From NCBI RefSeq assembly GCF_004912155.1, contig NZ_STGX01000002.1, positions 111,774 to 175,773 on the forward strand: 64,000 nucleotides of DNA. The letters run 5' to 3'. The position numbers and the translations under genes were made by a program. The first letter of the stretch is position 1, and each line of letters begins with the position of its first letter. A model generated the notes under the pieces. It made no database searches and was not told the DNA's origin. It was given only the letters and a program-made list of their open reading frames with translations. Shown here piece after piece: positions 8,131 to 16,448 of the stretch. The DNA is from Glycomyces paridis. GTDB taxonomy: Bacteria > Actinomycetota > Actinomycetes > Mycobacteriales > Micromonosporaceae.

Positions 8131-9468
8131 GTGAACGCAACCGCCGCCCCCGAGAAGCGCCGCTGGACCGCCACGTACGCCGAGACCGAGCTCGACGCGG
8201 TCGTGCGCGTGCCCGGCTCGAAGTCGATGACCGCCCGCGCGCTCATCCTCGCCGCGCTCGCCTCCGGCCCCTCCGCGATCCACCGCCCCCTCATCGCCCG
8301 CGACACCCTCCTCATGGTGGAGGGCCTGCGCGCGATCGGCGTCGGCGTCGACACCGCCGACGACGCCCTGTGGACCGTCACGCCCCCGGCGGGCGGCGCC
8401 TTCGCGGGCGGCACCGCCGTCGACTGCGGGCTCGCCGGGACCGTCATGCGGTTCCTGCCGCCGGTCGCGGCCCTCGCCGACGGGCCGGTGGCCTTCGACG
8501 GCGACCCCCACGCCCGCAACCGGCCCAACGACGGCGTCATCAAGGCCCTGCGCGACCTCGGCGTCGGCATCGAGGACGGCGGGCGCCTCGCGCTGCCGTT
8601 CACCGTCAACGCCGCCGGGCGCGTCGCCGGCGGCGAACTCGCCGTGGACGCCTCCAAGACCTCCCAGCTCGTCAGCGCCCTCCTCATGGCCGCGCCCCGG
8701 TTCGAGCACGGCCTGGACCTGCGCCACACCGGCGACCGTCCCGTCCCCAGCCGCCCCTACCTCGACATGGTCGTCCAGATGCTCCGCGAGGCGGGCGCCG
8801 AGGTCGACGACTCCGAGCCGAACCGCTGGCGCGTCGCACCCGGCGAGCTCAAGGGCCGCGAATGGGTCATCGAACCCGACCTCCAGAACGCCGCCCCGTT
8901 CCTCGTCGCCGCCGTCGCCGCCGGCGGGCGCGTCACCGTCGAAGGCTGGCCGACCGAGACGGCCCAGGCCGGCGACCGCATCCGCGACGTGCTCGCCCAG
9001 CTCGGCTCGCGCGTCGAATGGAGCCGCGGCGGCCTCACCGTCGTCGGCGCCCCCGACCCGATCCCGGTCGAACTCGACCTCGCCGACGCCGCCGAGCTCA
9101 CCCCCGCCCTCGCCGCCCTCTTCGGCGTCAACCGCGGGCCCTTCACCGTCCGCGGCGTCGCCCACATCCGCGGCCACGAGACCGACCGCGTCGCCGCCCT
9201 CGTCGCCGAACTGCGCGGCATCGGCGCCGACGTCGACGAGTTCGAGGACGGCTTCCGCGTCAACAAGGGCGGCAGCCGGTCCGGCACCTGGAAGACCTAC
9301 GCCGACCACCGCATGGCCCACGCCGGCGCCGTCGCCGGACTGGTGATCCCCGGCCTCGTCCTCGACGACGTCGCCTGCGTCTCCAAGACCTGGCCCGACT
9401 TCGCCGAAGCCTGGGAGCGCGCCGTCCTGCACGGCGGCGACCGACCCGCAGAGGAGACTGAGGCCTAG
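8131..9468 (+). CDS. aroA: 3-phosphoshikimate 1-carboxyvinyltransferase (EPSP synthase)
   Basis: Sixth step of the shikimate pathway, condensing shikimate-3-phosphate with phosphoenolpyruvate. The 445-aa protein has the N-terminal VPGSKSMTARAL substrate loop, the DCGLAGTVMRF segment, and KTYADHRMAHAGAVAGL near the C-terminus, all family landmarks. The GTG at 8131 (VNATAAPEKR) gives the normal length; an open frame upstream has no family similarity. Its stop shares one base with the rsgA start codon, so the two are likely co-translated. The aroA-rsgA-hisN order near sigR/rsrA is also known from Streptomyces. Confidence 0.95.
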   Translation: MNATAAPEKRRWTATYAETELDAVVRVPGSKSMTARALILAALASGPSAIHRPLIARDTLLMVEGLRAIGVGVDTADDALWTVTPPAGGAFAGGTAVDCGLAGTVMRFLPPVAALADGPVAFDGDPHARNRPNDGVIKALRDLGVGIEDGGRLALPFTVNAAGRVAGGELAVDASKTSQLVSALLMAAPRFEHGLDLRHTGDRPVPSRPYLDMVVQMLREAGAEVDDSEPNRWRVAPGELKGREWVIEPDLQNAAPFLVAAVAAGGRVTVEGWPTETAQAGDRIRDVLAQLGSRVEWSRGGLTVVGAPDPIPVELDLADAAELTPALAALFGVNRGPFTVRGVAHIRGHETDRVAALVAELRGIGADVDEFEDGFRVNKGGSRSGTWKTYADHRMAHAGAVAGLVIPGLVLDDVACVSKTWPDFAEAWERAVLHGGDRPAEETEA

Positions 9469-10481
9469 TGCCGCAACCGGACTGGGACGCCGAGGACGAG
9501 GACTGGGACGAGGACGACGTGCGGGTCAGGCCCACGCGCCGCTCCCGCCCCCGCACCAAGATCCGCCCCAAGCACGAGCACGCGCAGGAGGGCTTCGTCG
9601 TCGCCGTCGACCGCGGCCGCTACACCTGCCTCGTCGACGGCGCCCAGGTCACGGCCATGAAGGCCCGCGAACTCGGCAAGCAGTCCATCGTGGTCGGCGA
9701 CCGCGCCGCCCTCGTCGGCGACCTCACCGGCGCCCCCGGCACCCTCGCCCGCGTCGTCAGGATCGAACCGCGCCACGGCGAACTGCGCCGCTCGGCCGAC
9801 GACGAGAACGCCAACGAGCGCCTCGTCGTCGCCAACGTCGACCAGCTCGTCGTCGTCGCCAGCCTCGTCGACCCGCCCCTGCGCTACGGCTTCGTGGACC
9901 GGTGCCTCGTCGCCGCCTACGACGCCGCCGTCGCCCCCGTCCTCTGCCTGACCAAGAACGACCTCGCCCCCGCCAAGGTCGAAGAGGTCCGCGCCTACTA
10001 CTCCCAGCTCGACCTCACCATCACCACCACCCGCCCCGACGAGCCCCTCGACGGACTCGTCGCGCTCCTGGCGGGCAAGGAGAACGTGTTCTTCGGCCAC
10101 TCCGGCGTCGGCAAGTCCACCCTCATCAACCGGCTCGTCCCCGGCGCCGGGCGCGCCGTCGCCGAAGTCCGCGCCATCGGCAAGGGCAGCCACACCTCCA
10201 CCAGCACCGTCGCCCTCGAACTGCCCGCCGGCGGCTGGGTCATCGACACCCCCGGCGTGCGCTCCTTCGGCCTCGCCCACGTCACCGCCGACTCGATCCT
10301 CAAGGCCTTCCCCGAACTCGAAGCGGTCGCCCGCGACTGCCCCCGCGGCTGCACCCACACCCCCGAGATCGGCGACTGCGCCCTCGACGCCGCCATCGGC
10401 CCCGACGACCCCCGCGCCGGACGCCTCGCCTCCTTCCGCCGCGTCCTCGCCTCGCTCCACGAATCCGACGCCAAGAACTGA
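9468..10481 (+). CDS. rsgA: ribosome small subunit-dependent GTPase A
   Basis: Late 30S assembly GTPase, 337 aa. The G motifs are circularly permuted as expected: the TKND G4 motif comes before the P-loop GHSGVGKSTLINRL (around residue 207) and the DTPGVRSFGL switch. An OB-fold lies in the N-terminal third and a Zn-binding tail (CPRGCTHTPEIGDCAL) near residues 285-305. The first 40 residues are strongly acidic then basic, an extension common in actinobacteria. The GTG start overlaps the aroA stop. Confidence 0.95.
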   Translation: MPQPDWDAEDEDWDEDDVRVRPTRRSRPRTKIRPKHEHAQEGFVVAVDRGRYTCLVDGAQVTAMKARELGKQSIVVGDRAALVGDLTGAPGTLARVVRIEPRHGELRRSADDENANERLVVANVDQLVVVASLVDPPLRYGFVDRCLVAAYDAAVAPVLCLTKNDLAPAKVEEVRAYYSQLDLTITTTRPDEPLDGLVALLAGKENVFFGHSGVGKSTLINRLVPGAGRAVAEVRAIGKGSHTSTSTVALELPAGGWVIDTPGVRSFGLAHVTADSILKAFPELEAVARDCPRGCTHTPEIGDCALDAAIGPDDPRAGRLASFRRVLASLHESDAKN

Positions 10482-10553
10482 ACGGCCCCTTGTTCACCTG
10501 GTCGTCGCCTCGCTGGACGGCGGCCCCGGACGCGGCCTCAGTAGGATGAGGTC

Positions 10554-11354
10554 ATGCCCACCTCCAGCTACAACGACGACCTCGGCCTCGCGCACCTGCT
10601 CGCCGACAGCGCCGCCCAGATCGGCACCAGCCGGTTCAGGGCCTCCGACCTGCGAGTCTCCTCGAAACCGGACATGACCGAGGTCTCCGACGCCGACACC
10701 ACCATCGAGGAGGTGCTGCGCTCGACCCTCGCGCGCGCCCGGCCCCGCGACGGCATCTTCGGCGAGGAGTACGGCGACAACCCCGGGGCCTCCGGCCGCA
10801 AATGGGTCATCGACCCGATCGACGCCACCCGCAACTACGTGCGCGGCGTACCGATCTGGGCCACCCTCATCGCCCTGTTCGACCGCGGCGAACCCGTCGT
10901 CGGCGTCGTCAGCGCCCCCGCCCTGCACCGCCGCTGGTGGGCCATGAAGGGCGCCGGCGCCTTCGCCGGACGCGACCAGCGCGCCGGCAAGCGGATCCAG
11001 GTCTCCAAGGTCGCCAAGCTCGCCGACGCCTCGGTGAGCATCTCCTCCATCACCGGCTGGACCAAGCTCGACCGCCAGGGCGCCATGCTCGGCCTCCTCC
11101 ACGAGGCCTGGCGCGAACGGGGCTTCGGCGACTTCTACTCCTACTGCCTCCTCGCCGAAGGCGCGCTCGACATCGCCGCCGAACCCGAAGTGGCCCTGTG
11201 GGACCTCGCGCCCCTCGCCCTCATCGTCGAAGAGGCCGGCGGCACCTTCACCGACCTGCGCGGACGGCCCGGCCCCGACGGCGGCACCGCCCTCGCCACC
11301 AACGGGCTCCTCCACGAGCAGGCCCTCGAGCGGCTGAAGATCCGCGAGACGTAA
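10554..11354 (+). CDS. hisN: histidinol-phosphatase, inositol monophosphatase fold
   Basis: A 266-aa Mg-dependent phosphatase of the IMPase superfamily, the HisN type that actinobacteria use for the penultimate step of histidine synthesis. Metal ligands are seen in FGEEYG and [16 protein letters not shown], and the C-terminal motif is [18 protein letters not shown]. Neighbour order after aroA-rsgA supports HisN over inositol monophosphatase. It starts with ATG 72 bp after rsgA, with AGGATGAGGTC just upstream, and ends before a strong terminator hairpin. Confidence 0.88.
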   Translation: MPTSSYNDDLGLAHLLADSAAQIGTSRFRASDLRVSSKPDMTEVSDADTTIEEVLRSTLARARPRDGIFGEEYGDNPGASGRKWVIDPIDATRNYVRGVPIWATLIALFDRGEPVVGVVSAPALHRRWWAMKGAGAFAGRDQRAGKRIQVSKVAKLADASVSISSITGWTKLDRQGAMLGLLHEAWRERGFGDFYSYCLLAEGALDIAAEPEVALWDLAPLALIVEEAGGTFTDLRGRPGPDGGTALATNGLLHEQALERLKIRET

Positions 11355-11370
11355 CAGCGGCGGACATGCC

Positions 11371-11401
11371 GAGGGGCGCGGCCGATCGGGCCGCGCCCCT
11401 C
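11371..11401 (+). terminator. terminator hairpin after hisN
   Basis: Perfect 13-bp arms (GAGGGGCGCGGCC and complement) with a 5-base loop, 17 bp after the hisN stop and 40 bp before the convergent esterase stop. It probably works in both directions. Confidence 0.75.
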
Positions 11402-11440
11402 GCTCTCCTCATCTTCGATGACCGAAGCCGATGCCGCGCC

Positions 11441-12418
11441 TCAGGCGCCCTTGGCGGCCTCCGCCAGGAACCGCAGGTGCTCGCCGCGCTGGTGGATGCC
11501 GCCGCCCTCGTGCTTGTTCCAGGGCCACACGGTGATCCGCTTCTCGCCCTGCCAGCGGTTGTAGGCCGCGAACACCGTCGAGGGCGGGCAGATGTCGTCC
11601 ATCAGGCCCACCGAGTACAGCGCCGGGACGGTGCCGCGCGCGGCGAAGTTGACGCCGTCGAAGTAGTCCAGGGTCGCGAAGACCCGGTCCTCGCGCAGGC
11701 GCTGGCCCGAGAGGAACTCGACGATCTCCTGGTAGGGGAACGCGTCGGTGATCGTCACCGCACGGCGGAAGTAGGTCAGGAACGGCACGTCGATCATCGC
11801 GCCCGCGAGGTCGCCGCGCAGGCCGCCGACCGCCTGGGCGATACCGCCGCCCTGGCTGCCGCCCGCGACGACGATCCGGTCGGGGTCGATGCCCTCCAGG
11901 GACTTCGCGACGTCGACCGCGCGGTGGGCGTCGGTGAACACGCGCCGGTAGTAGTAGTGCTCGGGGTCTTCGAGGCCCTGGGTCATCCAGCCCTTGTTCG
12001 TCGGCCCGGTCGTCCCGTACGGGTCGCCGGTGTCGCCGGGCTGCCAGTTGCCGTAGCCCTGGCCGCGGGTGTCCATGACCAGGTGCGCCCAGCCCGCAGC
12101 GGGGTAGGTGGTGTGCGCCCACGGGAAGGACCGACCGCCGGAGTAGCCGATGTACTCGACCACGCACGGCAGGGGGCCCTCGACGCCCTTGGGCTTGACG
12201 AGCCAGGCCTTGATCGGGTCGCCGCCGAAGCCCGCGAAGACGAGGTCGTGGACCTCGACGGTCACCAGGTCGGTCTCGTGCGGGGTGAGCCTGACGTCGA
12301 GGTCGCGCTCGCCGGCCTCGGCGAGCGTGGACTTCCAGAACTCGTCGAAGTCGGCCGGTTCGGGCACGTCGGGCCGGTACTCGCGGAGCTGTTCCAGGGG
12401 GAGGTCGAAAAGAGCCAT
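11441..12418 (-). CDS. CE7 family acetylxylan esterase/cephalosporin-C deacetylase
   Basis: A 325-aa cytoplasmic alpha/beta hydrolase that removes acetyl groups from xylo- or pecto-oligosaccharides. The nucleophile elbow is GGSQGGG, the acid is in GLMDDICPP and the histidine in NKHEGGG. RGQGYGNWQPGDTGD is the characteristic CE7 RGQ segment. The start at 12418 (MALFDLPLEQLREYRP) is where CE7 homology begins; no clear ribosome binding site is visible, and in-frame codons further up are unsupported. It is divergent from a pectate lyase gene, suggesting joint use on acetylated plant polysaccharides. Confidence 0.9.
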   Translation of the reverse strand: MALFDLPLEQLREYRPDVPEPADFDEFWKSTLAEAGERDLDVRLTPHETDLVTVEVHDLVFAGFGGDPIKAWLVKPKGVEGPLPCVVEYIGYSGGRSFPWAHTTYPAAGWAHLVMDTRGQGYGNWQPGDTGDPYGTTGPTNKGWMTQGLEDPEHYYYRRVFTDAHRAVDVAKSLEGIDPDRIVVAGGSQGGGIAQAVGGLRGDLAGAMIDVPFLTYFRRAVTITDAFPYQEIVEFLSGQRLREDRVFATLDYFDGVNFAARGTVPALYSVGLMDDICPPSTVFAAYNRWQGEKRITVWPWNKHEGGGIHQRGEHLRFLAEAAKGA

Positions 12419-12459
12419 GAAGAGTTTGTAGCACGACCCAACAAATAAGTCCACATTCA

Positions 12460-12473
12460 GGAACACGTTTTCC
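12460..12473. promoter_or_regulatory. LacI-like operator near the esterase start
   Basis: GGAACACGTTTTCC is a 14-bp imperfect palindrome around a central CG (half-sites GGAACA and GGAAAA), 42 bp upstream of the esterase start. The form is that of LacI-family operators. No LacI gene occurs in the window. Confidence 0.4.
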
Positions 12474-12606
12474 AGGCCTCGCGACGAGCCTACCGGAAAC
12501 GACGCCGCGGCGCCAGATCGACACGGAGCGTTGATATGTGGCTTTCGAGCGTTATGTGGTAGACAGGGGGAAGCGCGCTCCTCCGAGATTCCCCGGAAAT
12601 CGCCAG

Positions 12607-12620
12607 CGCAATCGGTTGCC
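12607..12620. promoter_or_regulatory. LacI-like operator upstream of pectate lyase
   Basis: CGCAATCGGTTGCC, 98 bp before the pectate lyase start, matches 12 of 14 bases of the perfect palindrome GGCAATCGATTGCC found before the uronate isomerase gene at 23065. The surrounding 12540-12720 stretch is notably AT-rich for this genome, as expected of a regulated promoter region. Confidence 0.5.
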
Positions 12621-12717
12621 ATCCTTCTCGAAGTCCGATAACATATCGAGACATTTCAATGTATTCCCAGCAAAAGCCGGGAATGCGAACAATCCGACAA
12701 TCGAGAGGAACGACAAC

Positions 12718-13713
12718 GTGAGCGCCAACCCGGCAGTTCCGCGCATCAAGCGGCGCGTGCTCCTGGCCTCCGGCGCGGGCGCCGCGGCGGCCGCCAGCGG
12801 CCTCGGCGTGTGGGCCTCCCAGCACGCCAGTGCGGCGACCGACGAGGGCGCGGCCGCGTCCGACGTCGGCGTAGCCCAGGCCGTCGTCGGCTGGGCGAGC
12901 CTGAACGGGGGCGTCTCCGGCGGCTCCCAGCAGGTCGAGGTCTCCAGCGCGAGCGACTTCCTGTCCGCGATCGGCGAGGGCGGCCTCATCGTGCGCCTGA
13001 GCGGTTCGATCAGCATCTCGGGGATGAACGACGTCGCCTCCGACACGACGGTGATCGGCGCTTCGGGCGCTCGGATCACCGGGGGCGGCCTCGACGTCTC
13101 GGGGCAGTCGAACGTCATCATCACCAACCTGACCTTCGACGACTGGGACGACGACGCGATCAACGTCCAGCAGGAGTCGACGAACATCTGGGTGCACCAC
13201 AACACCTTCGGCGTCGGCTACGACGGCTGCGTGGACGTCAAGCGCGGTTCGGACTACGTGACCGTGGCGTGGAACCGGTTCGACGGGCACGACAAGAACA
13301 TGCTCCTGGGGCACTCGGACGACAACGGGAGCCAGGACGAGGGGCACCTGCGGGTGACCTACCACCACAACTTCTTCAACGGCACGAACCAGCGCAACCC
13401 GCGCGTGCGCTTCGGCGAGCAGGTCCACGTCTTCAACAACTACTACAAGGACGTGGGCTCCTACGGGATCGCGACCACCGAGGACGCGGGCGTCATCGTG
13501 GAGGCGAACTACTTCGAGAACGTCGACGAGCCGACGCACATCGGCGAGGGCTCATCGAGCGACGGGCGCCTGGTCGAGTTCGACAACGTGCTCGACAACT
13601 CCGGCAAGATCCTCACGAACGGGTCGGTGAACACCGATCTGCCGTACGGCTACTCGGCGGACCCGGCCGATCAGATCCCGGGGATCGTGGAGGGCGGCGC
13701 CGGGGCGGGCTAG
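12718..13713 (+). CDS. secreted pectate lyase, PL1 family
   Basis: A 331-aa exported enzyme that cleaves polygalacturonate by beta-elimination. The N-terminus (RIKRRVLLASGAGAAAA...ASA) is a twin-arginine-type signal peptide. The parallel beta-helix PL1 core contains NIWVHHNTFGVGYDGCVDV, the Ca-binding Asp cluster DVKRGSDYVTVAWNRFDG, and HHNFFNGTNQRNPRVRFG with the catalytic Arg. The GTG at 12718 follows AGAGGA. It is about 60% similar by eye to the catalytic half of the next gene, so the pair arose by duplication. Confidence 0.9.
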   Translation: MSANPAVPRIKRRVLLASGAGAAAAASGLGVWASQHASAATDEGAAASDVGVAQAVVGWASLNGGVSGGSQQVEVSSASDFLSAIGEGGLIVRLSGSISISGMNDVASDTTVIGASGARITGGGLDVSGQSNVIITNLTFDDWDDDAINVQQESTNIWVHHNTFGVGYDGCVDVKRGSDYVTVAWNRFDGHDKNMLLGHSDDNGSQDEGHLRVTYHHNFFNGTNQRNPRVRFGEQVHVFNNYYKDVGSYGIATTEDAGVIVEANYFENVDEPTHIGEGSSSDGRLVEFDNVLDNSGKILTNGSVNTDLPYGYSADPADQIPGIVEGGAGAG

Positions 13714-13745
13714 TCACGCCCGTATCAGCGCTTGCCACACGCACG

Positions 13746-13775
13746 ACGGGGCCGACGAGACATCGTCGGCCCCGT
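13746..13775 (+). terminator. Rho-independent terminator after first pectate lyase
   Basis: Perfect 13-bp arms (ACGGGGCCGACGA and complement), a 4-base loop and a following T-rich run (TGCTTTCTATTTT). Confidence 0.85.
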
Positions 13776-13801
13776 TGCTTTCTATTTTGGACCGAGGTCT
13801 T

Positions 13802-13813
13802 GCAAACGCTGTC
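13802..13813. promoter_or_regulatory. LacI-like motif upstream of second pectate lyase
   Basis: GCAAACGCTGTC lies 74 bp before the lyase start and matches 10 of 12 bases of GTAAACGCTATC found 27 bp upstream of the uronate operon (24378-24389). AAACGCT is a common LacI-family half-site core. Confidence 0.35.
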
Positions 13814-13886
13814 CCTGGCGGTTTACCGTCAACATCGAGATCCTTCAATACGTTGGGTCTCCCCCTCCATCGAAAGGGTCGATCTC

Positions 13887-15281
13887 ATGGACCGCAAGCA
13901 GACCAGACGCGGATTCTGGAAGGTCGTCGGCCTCACCGCCGCCGTGCCCGTGGCCGCCTCCGCCGGACTGTGGACCGCCGCCTCGGCACAGGCGGTCACC
14001 CCCGGCACCTGGTACTACATCAAGTCCCGCCACTCCGGCCTCGTCCTGGACGTGCTCAACCTGAGCACCACCGGCGGCGCCGAGATCATCCAGTACACCC
14101 AGACCGGCGCGAACAACCAGCAGTTCCGCTTCGTCGACAGCGGCGGCGGCTACTACCGCATCCAGGCCAGGCACTCGAACATGGTGCTCGACGTGTGGGA
14201 GTGGAACGCCGCCAACGGCGCCACCATCGCGCAGTGGAACGACCTCAACGCCGACAACCAGCAGTGGCAGGTGACCGAGTCCGGCGGCTACGCCACCTTC
14301 GTGAACCGCTTCTCCGGCAAGGCCCTCGACGTCTGGGAGTGGTCGACCACGCCCGGTTCGCGGATCTCCCAGTACGACTACCTCAACGGCTGGAACCAGC
14401 AGTGGCAGCTCGTGCCGGCCAGCGGCGGCGGCACCCCGACCACCGGCCTGGTCGGCTGGGCGACCCAGAACGGCGGCACCACCGGCGGCGGCAGCGCCTC
14501 GGCGACCACCGTGACCTCCGCGTCGGCGCTCTCCTCGGCCGTCAGTGGCTCCTCGGCGAGGGTGGTCCGCGTCAGCGGCACCATCAACGTCTCGGGGATG
14601 ATCAACGTCGGCTCCAACGTCACGATCGTCGGCAACTCCGGCGCCCAGATCACCGGCGGCGGCTTCCACCTCAGCGGCTCGCGCAACGTCATCATCCAGA
14701 ACCTGCGCTTCAACAACTGGTCCGACGACGCGATCAACATCCAGGACGGCTCCCAGAACATCTGGGTCGACCACAACACCTTCGGCACCGGCTACGACGG
14801 CTCGTGCGACATCAAGCGCGAGTCCGACTTCGTCACGGTCTCCTGGAACCGGTTCAACGGCAGCGACAAGAACATGCTGCTGGGCCACTCCGACGACCAC
14901 ACCGCCGACATCGGCAACCTGCGCGTGCCCTACCACCACAACTTCTTCAACGGCACCCAGCAGCGCAACCCGCGCGTGCGCTTCGGCGAGCCGGTCCACA
15001 TCTTCAACAACTACTACTACGACATCGGCGACTACGGCGTCGCGACCACCATGAACGCCGGCGTCATCTTCGAGGGCAACTACATCGAGAACACCGACTC
15101 CCCCACCGAGATCGGCCAGGGCGACTCCGCGGGCGGGCGCATCGTCTCGCGCAACAACCACCTGGTGAACTCCGGGACGCCGGTCTCCAGCGGCTCCGTA
15201 GCGAGCGTGCCGTACTCGTTCACGCTCGACACGCCCTCCAGTGTCAAGTCGATCGTGACCGGCGGCGCCGGCGCGAGCTAG
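13887..15281 (+). CDS. secreted pectate lyase with N-terminal ricin-type lectin domain
   Basis: A 464-aa exported enzyme. A Tat signal (TRRGFWKVVG, cleavage near AQA) is followed by a ricin B/CBM13 trefoil at about residues 35-175, with three repeats each ending in NQQF/NQQW and containing LDV-W motifs, then a Gly/Thr linker and a PL1 beta-helix lyase. The lyase carries NIWVDHNTFGTGYDGSCDI, SWNRFNGSDKNMLLGHSDD and HHNFFNGTQQRNPRVRFG, as in its neighbour. The lectin probably holds the enzyme on galactose- or arabinose-bearing pectin. AAAGGG precedes the ATG at 13887. Confidence 0.93.
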   Translation: MDRKQTRRGFWKVVGLTAAVPVAASAGLWTAASAQAVTPGTWYYIKSRHSGLVLDVLNLSTTGGAEIIQYTQTGANNQQFRFVDSGGGYYRIQARHSNMVLDVWEWNAANGATIAQWNDLNADNQQWQVTESGGYATFVNRFSGKALDVWEWSTTPGSRISQYDYLNGWNQQWQLVPASGGGTPTTGLVGWATQNGGTTGGGSASATTVTSASALSSAVSGSSARVVRVSGTINVSGMINVGSNVTIVGNSGAQITGGGFHLSGSRNVIIQNLRFNNWSDDAINIQDGSQNIWVDHNTFGTGYDGSCDIKRESDFVTVSWNRFNGSDKNMLLGHSDDHTADIGNLRVPYHHNFFNGTQQRNPRVRFGEPVHIFNNYYYDIGDYGVATTMNAGVIFEGNYIENTDSPTEIGQGDSAGGRIVSRNNHLVNSGTPVSSGSVASVPYSFTLDTPSSVKSIVTGGAGAS

Positions 15282-15291
15282 CAGAGGAAAA

Positions 15292-15319
15292 GGCCCCGTG
15301 TCCGAAAGGACACGGGGCC
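15292..15319. terminator. bidirectional terminator hairpin
   Basis: GGCCCCGTGTCC, GAAA tetraloop, and its exact complement. It lies 10 bp after the lyase stop and 7 bp before the convergent gene's stop, so it can serve both. Confidence 0.85.
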
Positions 15320-15326
15320 GCATCGC

Positions 15327-16427
15327 TCACCGCCTGCTGCGGCGGACCGAGTCCCTGCGGTACCAGCCGTACTCCTGGACGGTGTTCGGGAAGTACGACC
15401 ACGGGAGTGCGCCGACATGGCCGTCCACGGCCCGGAACTGCTCGACGGCCTCGCGGTGGCGGCCGAGCAGGTTGAGGACGTACGCGAGGACGTGCCTGAC
15501 CTGGATCACGGTGCGCGGGTAAGCGTCAGGGCAGGCCGCTAGCTCCGCGAGGCACGCGTCGACCGCGGCCTCCACCTGCGGCGTGCGGTACTCGCGGCCC
15601 GACGGGATGTAGTGCTCCTCGAACGCGGCGACCAGGGGCAGCACGTTGAGGAACGACCCCTGCGGCGCCGCCGACGCGGCCTCGGCGGCGAAGGCCCGCG
15701 CCTCGTCGTCAGAGCCGAACCACTTGGCGCACTTGTACTGGAGCATCGACAGATGACCCTCGAACCCGTGCGGGTGCAGGGCCGTGAACCCCTTCCAGAG
15801 CGCCTCCGTGCGCCGGTGCGGCCAGCCGCGGCTGCGGGCGACGCGGAGCATGCGCTCTTTCCCGGTGGGGTCGAGCGGGTCGGCGGCCACGGCGGCGTGC
15901 ATGTGCGCCTCGGCGGCGGCCATCTGCTCGGTGAACCCTGACCGCTGGCCCTGCGTCAGGTACCTGGCCCGGGAGGCGCCGCGCAGCTGCCAGGCGAAGC
16001 GCATGGTGCGCTCGGCGCGGACCAGCAGCGGCGCGAAGCCTTCAGGTTCGGCCCGCTCCCAGTCCGCCAGCCAGGTCTGGTCCTTCAGCGAGGACTCGGC
16101 CATGAGCACGAGCGCATGCGAACGCCGCTCCCACTGGCCGAGCGTGTCGGCGAAGAGGGCGGCGAGCGCCCGCCAGTCCCGGTCCGCGACCGCCGCCTCG
16201 ACAGCGGCGTCGAGCGGGCACGGGGCCTCGAACCGCTCCTCGTCGGTGTCGCGCAGGCGCACGAAACCGCGCAGCGGGCGAGGCTCGTAGCCGGGGCTCA
16301 GCCAGGGCGGCTCGGGGTAATAGCCCTGGTAGCGGCGCGTCGCCGCGTTGACGGCATCCTTCCCCCTGAAGACGGCGACGGCGCCGAGATGGAAGAACTT
16401 GGGGATGTTGGACAGGCGCGAGGCCAT
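15327..16427 (-). CDS. uncharacterised helical protein, paralogue A of a tandem pair
   Basis: A 366-aa soluble protein closely related along its whole length to the next gene. The sequence is all-helical with repeat-like pairs (LLVRAERTMRFAWQLRGASRARYL, YKCAKWFGSDDEARAFAAEAA, HVLAYVLNLLGRHREAVEQF) resembling TPR arrays. The fixed ends are RxYQGYYP near residue 33 and EYGWYRRDSVRRS at the C-terminus. It resembles the DUF4034-type actinobacterial proteins, by memory only. AAAGG precedes the ATG. No function can be assigned. Confidence 0.75.
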   Translation of the reverse strand: MASRLSNIPKFFHLGAVAVFRGKDAVNAATRRYQGYYPEPPWLSPGYEPRPLRGFVRLRDTDEERFEAPCPLDAAVEAAVADRDWRALAALFADTLGQWERRSHALVLMAESSLKDQTWLADWERAEPEGFAPLLVRAERTMRFAWQLRGASRARYLTQGQRSGFTEQMAAAEAHMHAAVAADPLDPTGKERMLRVARSRGWPHRRTEALWKGFTALHPHGFEGHLSMLQYKCAKWFGSDDEARAFAAEAASAAPQGSFLNVLPLVAAFEEHYIPSGREYRTPQVEAAVDACLAELAACPDAYPRTVIQVRHVLAYVLNLLGRHREAVEQFRAVDGHVGALPWSYFPNTVQEYGWYRRDSVRRSRR

Positions 16428-16448
16428 GGCGGACCTTTCGGGAGGGGT

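Noticed and set aside
7282-9432. 716-codon frame joining the SRAP protein to sequence opposite aroA
   Set aside because: SRAP proteins must start at MCGRY for Cys2 to be N-terminal, so only 7282-8013 is coding.
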